From Arthrobacter sp. 131MFCol6.1 (GTDB taxonomy: Bacteria; Actinomycetota; Actinomycetes; Actinomycetales; Micrococcaceae): 64,000 bases of DNA. The notes under the pieces were generated by a model that was not told where the DNA came from, did no database searches, and saw nothing but the letters and a program-made list of their open reading frames with translations. A program made the translations under genes and the position numbers. The stretch is taken from positions 1,056,122 to 1,120,121 of the forward strand of contig NZ_KB895541.1 of the NCBI RefSeq assembly GCF_000374925.1, written 5' to 3'. Below, piece by piece: positions 17,401 to 25,271 of this stretch; the first letter of the stretch is position 1; each line of letters begins with the position of its first letter.

Positions 17401-18067
17401 GGATCTTGACGGGGAAGCCGGGTTTCTCCGCGCCGGTCGCCACATCCAGGGCGTGCATGTACCAGTGCGGGAACAGCTTACTTGCCCCGTCATTCGTCTT
17501 GGCCAGCAGGTAGACGCTTTTCGTCGCCGGGTCGTAGACCGGAGTGGACGTGATTCCGATGTTGGGAGTGAGGTCACCGCAGCTCACCGTCGACGCCGGC
17601 CACGCCGGCCCGAGTTTGCGCGTCCACTTTGCCGCGCCCGTGGCGCTGTCCAGCCCGTAGACGGCATTGTTTTCCGTGGCGGCAATCACGGTGGTGCCGA
17701 CTACGAGCGGCTGGGCGTAGACCTGCCCGTCCACGGTTGCGGAGAACAGTTTGCCGAAGTTTGATGATGCGACCGCCGACGGCGAGAGCCCGGGCTCGTC
17801 GCGGTCCCATCCGGTCCGCAGGGAATCGTGGGCGATGGTCCCCACGTCCGCGACGGCGGTCCCGCCGACCGACAGCCCGGCGAGGGCGAGCGTGGCCGAC
17901 AGCAGCGACGCCCACGCGCCCCGGGACCACCCGCGGTGTCGGGGCGACGTTGCGTGGATTGCGGCCGCCCGGTGCTTCCGGGGATGCGGTGGCCCACCCG
18001 TCCGTTTACTGCGCAGACGGCCCTGAAAATGGCCGGACGACACTCGAGATTCTGTTTGATCATGCAT
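14438..18067 (-). CDS. Giant secreted protein: beta-propeller, ASH domains and LGFP repeats
   Basis: The 1,209-residue product has a long basic leader and a signal helix (about residues 50-73, cleavage near AVA). Residues about 80-570 form a quinoprotein-like beta-propeller (repeated D-x-A-T-G-A-x-x-W blades such as YGLDSATGAAKW). From about 575 to 865 lie three choice-of-anchor D/ASH beta-sandwich domains (repeated LDFGDVPAGTSVTRAFEIKN-type patterns). The last 320 residues hold about five LGFP repeats (LGYPITDEK, VGRYNDFSG, SIYW), which bind the actinobacterial cell wall. No catalytic site is evident. It may be a wall-bound enzyme or adhesin. The start codon is tentative because the ribosome site is weak. 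Confidence 0.82.
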   Translation of the reverse strand: MHDQTESRVSSGHFQGRLRSKRTGGPPHPRKHRAAAIHATSPRHRGWSRGAWASLLSATLALAGLSVGGTAVADVGTIAHDSLRTGWDRDEPGLSPSAVASSNFGKLFSATVDGQVYAQPLVVGTTVIAATENNAVYGLDSATGAAKWTRKLGPAWPASTVSCGDLTPNIGITSTPVYDPATKSVYLLAKTNDGASKLFPHWYMHALDVATGAEKPGFPVKIQGAPTNDPARPFNPMTAMQRPGLLLLNGVVYAGFASHCDYTPFVGYVVGVSTAGRQTTMWATESGNANAEGGIWQSGGGLVSDGPANILLTTGNGISPKPGPGSNPPTTLAEAVVRLRVGSDGNLKATDFFSPADNAKLNRNDADLGSGAPVAIPDGYGTAAHPHLLAQIGKDGTMYLLDRDNLGGMAQGAGGTDAVLDKAGPYSGVWGKPAFLGTSNGGYLYVVESNGYLRAFKLVPGANGGVSLAAVGTSAGTFGFSSGSPVVTSSGTDGSSALVWVVYVSGGTGAGAELRAYRAIPDSTGNLKEVFSAPLGIGAKFSSVATDKGRVYVGTRDGHVLGFGAPTTSAVGAKNTDLGTVAVGKTVTGNVTITASRAVTVSSITTSTPFRIGTTLTLPRTLAKGGSMTVPVAFSPAVPGQADGTLRVKTADGETVLLGVHGVGTKEGLGATPATVQFTDVPTNTVSRQTVNIVNTGTTVAKITGVTLPANAQLRVDAATVPGVGQSIQPLASVAVSMTFSPTSASPVTDTLVVASNRGKVTVKVAATAVSGAAHLELPRSLDFGDVPAGTSVTRAFEIKNTGNIPMTITKAKAPQGVFSTTNPISEGLKIPAGETAYQTVTFAPTAVGQAGTSETYYLITANDGQAAQKVMLTGNGTDDPIAAYAWKINAGRPGSSLGRSLTAEYAVGVGKCQDYTRGVICWSPKTGAHAVLNEIYKRYKAEGGAGGRFGFPTSDEQVSPDTVGRYSDFSGAGGTSIYYSLATGAHSVTGAIRSKWRALGAETGPLGYPITDEKRAPDGVGRYNDFSGAGGASIYWTPTTKAHSVTGAVRAKWASLGWETGLGYPTSDTTASADGVGRYNHFSGGSGNSIFWSPTTGAHFVLGAIRSKWAALGWETGPLRYPITDEKGTPDKVGRYNHFSGSASIYWTPRTLAHPVTGAIRSKWASLGWETSRLGYPTSDSYTVSVGRATDFQYGRLTWNATLKKVTG

Positions 18068-18318
18068 GGCTGAGACCCGATCCTGACCATTACATTGACT
18101 TTATTAACCCAGTGCTTTGGAGCCTAGAAGCGGGGGTTGGTGAGCGCGCGAGTGGAGGGTACTCGACTTTTCGCGTGCGATTCCCGTATTCTTCCGGCTG
18201 CTACTGGCCTTGTACTTGGGCGGACACGATTGCCTACTTGCCGGGCGTGCGGAAACGCCTCAGCGCTCCGCGCCCGCCCGGGCCGCTGACTGCCCCGGCG
18301 TCGCGTTAGGCTCCTCTC

Positions 18319-19014
18319 ATGTCGCCCGATCGATTCCTGGCCGAGCTGGCCAGCTCCCTGGACCACCTCGGCACGCTCGCCCGGCAGCCGCGGGACACGC
18401 TTGCCCGCAACGTTCCCGCGTGCCCCGGCTGGTCGCTCGAGCAACTCTTCGGGCATCTCGGCTCAATCGAGCAGTGGGCAGCAGCTGTGGTTCGGACAGG
18501 CACCTTTGCCCCGGAACCTGCACCGCTGGCTGAGGGCGCCACAGCCTGGTTCCTGGCGGGCACCGCCCCCTTCCTCGAGACGATGACGGGCCTGGATCCC
18601 GAGAAAGAATGCTGGAACTTTGGCCCGCGGCCCCGCACCGCCCGGTTCTGGCTTCGGCGACAGGCCCACGAACACGCCATCCACCTCGTCGACGCCTGCC
18701 AGGCACTTGGCCTGGAGATCCCCGCGCTGGCGGATGACTTCATGCTCGACGGTGTCGACGAGGTGCTGGCAATGTTCGCGCCGCGGCAGCTGCGCCTGGA
18801 CCGGATGCCGCACCCGGACAAAGCCGTGACCTTCCAGGTGCCGGGGGCCACCAGCTGGACGCTGGGCCCTGGTCCCGCCGTGGCATCGATTTCCGCCCCG
18901 TTGCCGATGATGTATCTGGGTCTTTGGGGTCGATCCAACCTGGCAGACAGCGCCCTCATTGAAGGTGACGCCGCCGCGGCCCTGCGCGTGCTTCGGGGTC
19001 CGCTCACACCGTGA
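18319..19014 (+). CDS. Maleylpyruvate isomerase family, mycothiol-dependent enzyme (DinB fold)
   Basis: The 231-residue protein has the family N-terminal motif VPACPGWSLEQLFGHLG, whose histidine binds metal, and the second metal site in WLRRQAHEHAIHLVDA. A C-terminal domain carries the substrate pocket. Members use mycothiol to conjugate or isomerise metabolites and electrophiles, consistent with an actinobacterium. A TAGGCT sequence seven bases before the ATG (18307-18312) could be a -10 element giving a leaderless message. The 250 bases between this gene and the divergent giant gene hold no other gene. Confidence 0.87.
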   Translation: MSPDRFLAELASSLDHLGTLARQPRDTLARNVPACPGWSLEQLFGHLGSIEQWAAAVVRTGTFAPEPAPLAEGATAWFLAGTAPFLETMTGLDPEKECWNFGPRPRTARFWLRRQAHEHAIHLVDACQALGLEIPALADDFMLDGVDEVLAMFAPRQLRLDRMPHPDKAVTFQVPGATSWTLGPGPAVASISAPLPMMYLGLWGRSNLADSALIEGDAAAALRVLRGPLTP

Positions 19015-19120
19015 GTCCCGGTTTTCGGGCTTAGGATACGAACACGTCCCGGGAAGCCGTGGACACTCCACGAGCCGCCCGATGCTTTCGTGACCGCATG
19101 TTCGAAGGGAACCCAAACGC

Positions 19121-20161
19121 ATGTCAGAGCACGCCACAACCGGCACCGCAGATCTCTCCACGCCCGTGGCCAGATGGGGAATTCTTGGCACCGGGTTCAT
19201 CGCCGGGCTCCAGACGCCGGACCTGATCGACAACGGCTCAGTGGTCCAGGCCGTGGGCTCCCGGACCCTGGCATCCGCGACCGAGTTCGCCGCCCGGTTT
19301 CAGATCCCCACGTCCCATGGAAGCTACGAGGACCTCGTGGCCGACCCGGACGTCAATGTTGTCTACATTTCGACGCCGCACCCGTTCCACCACGAGAATG
19401 CGCTGTTGGCCCTGGACGCCGGTAAACACGTGCTGATTGAAAAACCCTTCGCCATGAATGCCTGGCAGGCCCGGGAGATTGTGGAGCTCGCCGAGGCGAA
19501 GGGACTGATCGCCCTTGAGGCCATGTGGACCCGCTACCTTCCGCACATGGTCCGTATCCGTGAGCTGATTCGGTCCGGTGCCCTGGGCGAGGTCCGGACA
19601 GTGATCGCGGACCACAACCAGAATCTGCCCAGAGACCCGGCGCACCGCCTCAACGACCCGGCGCTGGGCGGCGGAGCGCTCCTGGACCTGGGCATCTACC
19701 CCGTGTCCTTCGCCTTCGACGTCTTCGGGGCGCCGACCGGCATCCGCGCTACGGCCAGCATGACTGAAACCGGTGTGGACCGGCAGACCGCGATGATCTT
19801 CGAATACGGTGACGGGCAGCAGGCCGTGCTGCAATGCGCGCTGGACACGGCAGGACCAAACCAGGCCGCGATCATCGGAACCGGAGGCCGGATCGAGATC
19901 CCGTCAGTCTGGTACACGCCGTCGGCCTTCACCAGGTACGACGCCGACGGAAACGTCATCGAGCGCTTCGATGAACCAGTCGCCGGCCGCGGCATGCAAT
20001 ACCAGGCGCGGGAAATGGAGCGGCTCATTGCGGCCCCCGCCATTGCCAACGACATCCTGCCGCCCCGGCAGAGCGTTCAGGTCATGGAGGCCATGGATGA
20101 AGTCAGGCGCCAGATCGGCCTCGCCTACGCCAGCGACGCCAAGGACCACGGGCGCGCCTAG
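19121..20161 (+). CDS. Gfo/Idh/MocA family NAD(P)-dependent oxidoreductase
   Basis: The 346-residue product has an N-terminal Rossmann fold with WGILGTGFIAGL, the VYISTPHPFHHENALLALDAGKHVLIEKPF segment with the catalytic EKP lysine, and the C-terminal GGALLDLGIYPVSFAFDVFG motif. Family members oxidise or reduce sugars, inositols and related polyols; this one resembles trans-1,2-dihydrobenzenediol/scyllo-inositol-type dehydrogenases. A GAAGGG ribosome site precedes the ATG. The gene stands alone, so the substrate is not indicated. Confidence 0.88.
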   Translation: MSEHATTGTADLSTPVARWGILGTGFIAGLQTPDLIDNGSVVQAVGSRTLASATEFAARFQIPTSHGSYEDLVADPDVNVVYISTPHPFHHENALLALDAGKHVLIEKPFAMNAWQAREIVELAEAKGLIALEAMWTRYLPHMVRIRELIRSGALGEVRTVIADHNQNLPRDPAHRLNDPALGGGALLDLGIYPVSFAFDVFGAPTGIRATASMTETGVDRQTAMIFEYGDGQQAVLQCALDTAGPNQAAIIGTGGRIEIPSVWYTPSAFTRYDADGNVIERFDEPVAGRGMQYQAREMERLIAAPAIANDILPPRQSVQVMEAMDEVRRQIGLAYASDAKDHGRA

Positions 20162-20213
20162 TTCCGGTGCTCCGGCAGCCCCGGTGTCCAGGGGAGGCAC
20201 GGCCCGCCGCCGC

Positions 20214-21359
20214 TCAGCCGCGCCCGATCAGCCCGGCCACGCGATCGAGTTCTTCTTCCAGATTGTAGAAATGTACCGCCAGCCGGATCCTGCCCTCGCG
20301 GACGGATGCCACGACGTTGGCCTGGCGGAACCGCGCCAGGACCGCCTCGGCGTCTGTCACGGGCACGGAGAAGATCGTGGAACGGTGCTGCTCGGCGAAC
20401 GGCCGGAACGCGGAGCCCTGCGCCACCAGGGCCTCCTCCAGGCGAAGGGCGAGCCGGGCGTTGCGATCGAGCAGGGCCGTGATGCCGAACCGGGTGAAGA
20501 TGCCAAGCGCCGCCTGCTCGGCCAGGGCGGGAAACCACGCCAAGGAGGCATCGAGCTTCGAAGCCGTGGGTGAGAGGTCCATAGCCGGTCCGTAGAAGCT
20601 CTCGGCCGGGTTGCGAGCGGCCTTCCAGCCGGGACCGACGGGCTGGATCCGGTCAAGCAACCCGCTGCGGACATAGAGGTAGCCCATGCCCCTGGAGCCG
20701 AGCAGGAACTTGTGGCTCGCGGCGGCCAGGAAATCCACGCCGTCGCGCACCACATCCAGCGGCACCGCGCCCGCGGCCTGGCAGGCGTCGACGAAGAACC
20801 AAGCGCCGGAGCGGGCCGCGACCCGGCTGAGCGCGGCCAGGTCGGCCCGGTAGCCGTTGGCCGAATGAACGGCGCTCACGGCGATCAGGCGGGTGCCGCC
20901 GTCGGCCGCCTGGCCAAAGGCCTCGGCCGTCACGCCGTCGCCGCCCGGTGCCACGGCCCGGACCTCGTAACCGCGGTTCCGGAGCAGGAGCCAGGGGTAA
21001 TAGTTCGAGGCGAATTCGTTCCCGGCGACCACGACGTTCTCCCCGCGCTTCGCAGGCGGCAGGTTGGCGGCCACTATTCCGGCGGCGGAGCTCACGGCCG
21101 GGACGATCGCGATCTCCCCCGCCGTCGCCCCGACGACCTCCGCGAACATGCTGCGGGCCTCCTCCCCTGCCCGCTCGGCATCCATCCAGTCGAACGTGCC
21201 GGCGGACCAGCGCTCGACGGCCAGCTCGTAGGCCTCGCGGGCGGGGGCGCAGCCGACGTTCATGGAGGCGGTGTTGAGATAGATGGTGTCCTGTAGCCCC
21301 GGGAAGAGCCCGCGAATATCGGCCGCCTGCATGGCCGGGACCGCCCTAGCCGTGCCCAT
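20214..21359 (-). CDS. Class V aminotransferase (PLP-dependent)
   Basis: The 381-residue enzyme has the fold-type I signature with YLNTASMN near the N-terminus, FFVDACQAAGAVPLDV as the aspartate motif that contacts the PLP ring, and AASHKFLLGSRGMGYLYV carrying the Schiff-base lysine. It belongs to the cysteine-desulfurase/isopenicillin-N-epimerase-like group; no clear catalytic cysteine loop is visible, so a desulfurase role is doubtful. The start overlaps the end of the DinB gene by 14 bases, so the two are probably one operon; a second ATG with its own ribosome site lies nine codons in. Confidence 0.85.
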   Translation of the reverse strand: MGTARAVPAMQAADIRGLFPGLQDTIYLNTASMNVGCAPAREAYELAVERWSAGTFDWMDAERAGEEARSMFAEVVGATAGEIAIVPAVSSAAGIVAANLPPAKRGENVVVAGNEFASNYYPWLLLRNRGYEVRAVAPGGDGVTAEAFGQAADGGTRLIAVSAVHSANGYRADLAALSRVAARSGAWFFVDACQAAGAVPLDVVRDGVDFLAAASHKFLLGSRGMGYLYVRSGLLDRIQPVGPGWKAARNPAESFYGPAMDLSPTASKLDASLAWFPALAEQAALGIFTRFGITALLDRNARLALRLEEALVAQGSAFRPFAEQHRSTIFSVPVTDAEAVLARFRQANVVASVREGRIRLAVHFYNLEEELDRVAGLIGRG

Positions 21360-21861
21360 GCACGGAGTTCAGGCCCTTGGCGTAGGCCGCCTGCCCCACA
21401 TGCTGGAGGCAATCGGCAATCGTGCTCACCAGCCGCACCCCGAGGGTGACGGGCGGGTCCCAGCGGGTATCGACGATGCGGTCGAAGTCGTCGTCGCCGA
21501 GGTTCGCCAGGAAATTCGAGGTCTGCCGGTGGACGGCGTCGTAGTATTCGAGCAACAGTTCCGGCGGTGCCTGCACCGCGTCCACCTGGGCGCTCGTATG
21601 GCCGTAGCCGGTGTCCCGCTTGGAGAGCGGCAGGCCGAAGCGGGCGGCAAACCCCTCCGAGGTCCAGACCTGGTCCAGGCCCGCGGCGGAGGCGACTTGG
21701 GCGTCCTCGACCCTGCTGAGGTGCCAGATGAGCCAGGCCATTGAATTCCCGTTGCCTCCGGGCCGTCGGAGCAGGGCGGCCTCATCGACCCCGGCCAGGG
21801 CCGCGGCCACCGTCTCACGGATCCGGCCGAAGGCATCCAGCAGCAGTTCATTGGATTTCAT
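21346..21861 (-). CDS. DinB family protein (DUF664)
   Basis: The 171-residue four-helix-bundle protein has metal-binding histidines in LIWHLSRVEDAQ and in CLQHVGQAAYAKG and fits the DUF664 branch of the DinB superfamily of thiol-dependent enzymes. I set the start at 21861 because GAGGGGAC lies seven bases upstream; the longer reading to 21963 adds unrelated sequence. The aminotransferase gene overlaps its 3' end. Confidence 0.85.
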   Translation of the reverse strand: MKSNELLLDAFGRIRETVAAALAGVDEAALLRRPGGNGNSMAWLIWHLSRVEDAQVASAAGLDQVWTSEGFAARFGLPLSKRDTGYGHTSAQVDAVQAPPELLLEYYDAVHRQTSNFLANLGDDDFDRIVDTRWDPPVTLGVRLVSTIADCLQHVGQAAYAKGLNSVHGHG

Positions 21862-22019
21862 CGAGTCCCCTCGCTGTGCGTGATCGAAGTGCTGTGCATG
21901 ATCGGTGATCCCCATGCTTGCATGGAGGCCGCACCGGCGGATAGGGCCGCGCGTCAGGCGCAAGCGGACACCCTCGCGGCGTCAACACTGTCGCGCGCAG
22001 TTCCGCAGCCCGCGAGGTC

Positions 22020-22049
22020 TTGGCAGCGGCGACCCCCCGCGCCTACCCT
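22020..22049 (+). promoter_or_regulatory. Candidate promoter giving a leaderless nickel/cobalt permease mRNA
   Basis: TTGGCA (22020-22025) and TACCCT (22044-22049) are separated by 18 bases. Transcription would begin about at the ATG at 22058, and no ribosome site is seen before that codon. No riboswitch was recognised in the 196-base gap. Confidence 0.4.
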
Positions 22050-22057
22050 TACGGATT

Positions 22058-23167
22058 ATGAGCAACTTGTTGCCTGTAGCGCAGCCGGTGCGGGCGACGT
22101 CCAGTCGCTGGGAACGCCGGGACAAGTTCCATCTCGCCGGCATCACCGGCTTCGTCCTCCTGCTCAACGTCGTCGGCTGGAGTGTGTTGACCCTGGCCGT
22201 GGCTCCACAGAACTTCACGCTGGGCCGCTCCGGTGTGTACGGGGTAGGGCTGGGCGTCACCGCCTTTCTGCTGGGAGTGCGGCACGCGTTCGACGCCGAC
22301 CACATCGCCGTCATCGACAACACCACCCGCAAGCTGGTCGGCGAGGGAAAGGCCGCGCTGGGGGTGGGCTTCTGGTTCTCGCTGGGCCACTCGACCGTGG
22401 TGTTCGGCGCGGCGCTGCTCCTGGCCCTCGGCGCGAGGGCCATGGCCGGCACCGTGCAGGACGGGGACTCGGCCCTGATGCAGACGCTGGGACTGGTGGG
22501 AAGCGTCGTGGCTGGAACGTTCCTGATCCTGATAGGTCTGATGAACCTCGCCTCGGTGATCGGCATCGCCCGGGTGTTCCGCGGGATGCGGACCGGGGAA
22601 CTGGACGAGGCCGAGCTTGAGCACCAGCTCAACAACCGGGGCTTCCTGGCGCGGCTCCTCGGCGGAACCATCCGGCGGATCACCAAGCCATGGCACATCT
22701 ATCCCGTCGGCCTGCTGATGGGCCTGGGATTCGACACCGCGTCCCAGGTGGCCCTGCTCGTGCTCGCGGCCGGTTCCGCGGCCTTCTCCCTGCCTTGGTA
22801 CGCCATCCTGGTCCTGCCGGTGCTGTTCGCCGCCGGAATGAGCATTTTCGACACCGCCGACGGCGTGTTCATGTCCCGGGCTTACGGGTGGGCGTTCCTG
22901 AAGCCGGTCCGCAAGGTCTTTTACAACCTCACAGTCACGGTGCTCTCGGTGATTGTGGCCCTGGTGGTCGGGGTTACCGTGCTGCTCGGGGTCGTGGCGG
23001 ACAAGCTGGGACTCGAATCCGGTCCGGCTTCCGCCATTGGTTCGCTGGACCTCGGAAACGTCGGGTACATCATTGTCGGACTGTTTGTCATCATCTGGCT
23101 GATCGCGCTCGCCGTCTGGAAATTTGGCCGGATCGAGCAACGCTGGAGCCAAGCCGGCACCAGCTGA
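22058..23167 (+). CDS. Nickel/cobalt transporter (NiCoT, HoxN/NixA family)
   Basis: The 369-residue membrane protein has about eight helices and the family signature RHAFDADHIAVIDNTTR in the second helix, with its metal-binding HAxDADH. LGHSTVV, LGFDTASQ and IFDTADGVFMSRAYGWAF also match. It imports Ni2+ or Co2+ driven by membrane potential. An upstream open frame to 21905 was rejected because it is arginine-rich and unlike the family. No urease, hydrogenase or cobalamin gene is nearby to indicate the user of the metal. Confidence 0.93.
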   Translation: MSNLLPVAQPVRATSSRWERRDKFHLAGITGFVLLLNVVGWSVLTLAVAPQNFTLGRSGVYGVGLGVTAFLLGVRHAFDADHIAVIDNTTRKLVGEGKAALGVGFWFSLGHSTVVFGAALLLALGARAMAGTVQDGDSALMQTLGLVGSVVAGTFLILIGLMNLASVIGIARVFRGMRTGELDEAELEHQLNNRGFLARLLGGTIRRITKPWHIYPVGLLMGLGFDTASQVALLVLAAGSAAFSLPWYAILVLPVLFAAGMSIFDTADGVFMSRAYGWAFLKPVRKVFYNLTVTVLSVIVALVVGVTVLLGVVADKLGLESGPASAIGSLDLGNVGYIIVGLFVIIWLIALAVWKFGRIEQRWSQAGTS

Positions 23168-23189
23168 GCCGCTTCCGGCGCAAGATGGG

Positions 23190-24512
23190 TCAGCAGTTGG
23201 GCGAGTCGAACTCGTAGGCCCCCGAATCGGCAGCGGCCGTTCCGTTGCAGTCCCCGTCCTGGGGCACCGCACTTCCGGCAAGGTCGACGGCGGACAGGCT
23301 CGTTCCAGCGCGGTCGATGGCCGGGCTGGTGCCGGTCAGGTGGAGATCGGCCGGTGCGTTCACGAAGCGGGCCGACGCGGTGGTGGACGTGCTGTTCGGG
23401 ACAAAGTTGACCGGGCCGTTGAGGACGTTCTGCTTCTCGGTCCAGCCCGAGCCGTTGATCCACAAGGAGTTCTTGACGCCCGTCAGGATGTTGCCACGGA
23501 TCACGGTCGATGCCGGGCAGCCCGCATGGCAGACGACGGCCTGGGATTGCGGCCCGTTCAGATACACGGTGTTGAACTCGAACACGGTGCCGTTCGTCGG
23601 CCCGAAGGACGTCCCTGCACCGCGGGCGATCAAGCCCTTGGCCTGGGCACAGTTGGCACCACAGGTCGACCGGACCAGGTTGTAACGGTAGGTGTTGCCG
23701 TCCGCAGTTCCGGAGGACCGGCCGATCTCCGAGAAGTTGTTGTTGTCCAGGGACACATTGTGATGGATGTAGTTCCGGCTGCCGTTGTAGATTTCGAAAG
23801 AACCGCCGTCGCGAGTGTAATCGTAGGAAAACGCGGTGGAGCCGCTGACCGTGTTGCTGGAGAGTTCGTTGTCATTGCCGTTGATCAGCACACCGGAAGC
23901 GCCAGAATCGTCACTGCAGTTCACCGCCTGGGGTGTCCCGCAATTCGTGCCCTGTGTCAGGACGTTCATGATGTTGTTGTTGGTCAGCACATTGCCGGTG
24001 TATTTCCCGAAGTCAGACCCGGTCCCTGCTTTGATGCCGACGGCATTGTTGGAGGCGCTGGAATTGCGGACCGTATTGCGGTCGCCGGTGACGCTGATGC
24101 CCGCGTAGCCGCAGGAGACGCCCCGAAGCCCGTCAACGGTGGTGAAGTTGCCGTTGATCCTGATGCAGTTTCCTGACTTTCCGCCGGTAATGATCGGAGC
24201 GTTGCCGGGCCCGTAGCCGATCAAGGTGATGGGCGCTGCCTCGGTCCCGCTCTGGGTGGTCACGACACCTCCGGTCCAGGTGTCGCCCCTGCGGAAACTG
24301 ACGGTGTCGCCGGGCTTGAGGACGATCGAGTTGACCTTCGACAATGACTTCCAAGGCGCAGCGCTTGACGTTCCCGAATTCGTATCGCTCCCGGCCGCAC
24401 TGACGAAGTACGTGGTGCCCGCGGCCTGGGCCGGCGCCGGGAGGCCCACCGCCAACCAGCCGGCCGTCAGGAGCAGGGTGGTCAAGGCTGTGAAGGCGGA
24501 ATTGATTCTCAT
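23190..24512 (-). CDS. Secreted right-handed parallel beta-helix protein
   Basis: The 440-residue product has a signal peptide (about residues 1-31, ending PAPAQA). A FVSAAGSDTNSGTSSAAPWKS segment follows, typical of secreted polysaccharide lyase-like or choice-of-anchor Q proteins. Then come many Asn-rich beta-helix rungs (NRNTVRNSSASNNA type). Six or more cysteines suggest disulfides. No catalytic Asp/Arg pattern is certain, so it may be a lyase, hydrolase or adhesin. The ATG at 24512 has GCGAGG upstream; an alternative start lies two codons earlier. Confidence 0.82.
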   Translation of the reverse strand: MRINSAFTALTTLLLTAGWLAVGLPAPAQAAGTTYFVSAAGSDTNSGTSSAAPWKSLSKVNSIVLKPGDTVSFRRGDTWTGGVVTTQSGTEAAPITLIGYGPGNAPIITGGKSGNCIRINGNFTTVDGLRGVSCGYAGISVTGDRNTVRNSSASNNAVGIKAGTGSDFGKYTGNVLTNNNIMNVLTQGTNCGTPQAVNCSDDSGASGVLINGNDNELSSNTVSGSTAFSYDYTRDGGSFEIYNGSRNYIHHNVSLDNNNFSEIGRSSGTADGNTYRYNLVRSTCGANCAQAKGLIARGAGTSFGPTNGTVFEFNTVYLNGPQSQAVVCHAGCPASTVIRGNILTGVKNSLWINGSGWTEKQNVLNGPVNFVPNSTSTTASARFVNAPADLHLTGTSPAIDRAGTSLSAVDLAGSAVPQDGDCNGTAAADSGAYEFDSPNC

Positions 24513-24750
24513 GGCCATCCTCGCGGGTTTGTGGGTGAACGGAGGAGAGCTCCGCGACCTTGAGTGTGTCCGCTCCGGCGCTTCGACCATAAGTCGAGAC
24601 AGGTCATCCGCCGAACCTAGTGGGCCGGGGTTGTAAAAAGCTGGGGACGGGTCCGGGCATAGCCTCATTCCAGGCCGTTCTTCAGAGTGGCCCGCGGACC
24701 ATCCGGTTCGGGTGAGGCGGCGGCCGGAGGAGCGGTCCTATGGTCAGGGA

Positions 24751-25257
24751 ATGGGACTACTGCGGCACCGGCCTGACGAACCCGTGGGCGAGCGGTTTCA
24801 GATGCGCGAGAAGCTGCTGTCGATCGGGGATGACTTCTGGATCGAAGACAGCCAGGGCAGACGCGCCTACAAGGTCAATGGCAAGGCGTTGCGGATGCGG
24901 GACACTTTGGTTCTGGAGGACGACTCCGGCAACGAGGTGGCGCGCATCCAGGAGCGCAAGCTCTCGATCCGGGACAAGGTCGCCGTCGAGCGCGGCGAAG
25001 ACACCGCCGCAACGGTCCACAAGGCGTTGATAGGGCTCCGTGACCGCTTCTCGATCGACGTAAAAGGCGGCCCCGATATGATGGCGCACGGCAACATCGT
25101 CGACCACGAGTACGAGATCGAACGCGACGGCCATACGGTCGCCACGATCTCCAAGAAATGGTTCCGTGTGCGCGAGTCCTACGGCGTCGAAATCGCGGCG
25201 GGCGAGGACGTTCCGCTCCTCCTGGCGATCACCGTCGCCATCGACTCGTTGACCTAG
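24751..25257 (+). CDS. LURP-one-related (LOR) family protein
   Basis: The protein (168 residues from this start) has the tubby-like LOR fold: MREKLLSIGDDFWIEDSQG, then KVNGKALRMRDTLVLED and repeated short strands such as RKLSIRDKVAV and KKWFRVRESYGVEI. Such proteins resemble phospholipid scramblases and bind membranes or ligands without known enzymatic activity. The true start may be the ATG at 24802, where family similarity begins; 24751 is preceded by CAGGGA. The PBP gene follows 14 bases later, probably in the same transcript. Confidence 0.8.
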   Translation: MGLLRHRPDEPVGERFQMREKLLSIGDDFWIEDSQGRRAYKVNGKALRMRDTLVLEDDSGNEVARIQERKLSIRDKVAVERGEDTAATVHKALIGLRDRFSIDVKGGPDMMAHGNIVDHEYEIERDGHTVATISKKWFRVRESYGVEIAAGEDVPLLLAITVAIDSLT

Positions 25258-25271
25258 CCTGGCCAGGCACC

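Noticed and set aside
21862-22057. Cobalamin or nickel riboswitch before the NiCoT gene
   Set aside because: No B12 box or other conserved aptamer block was found, and the promoter candidate leaves almost no leader.
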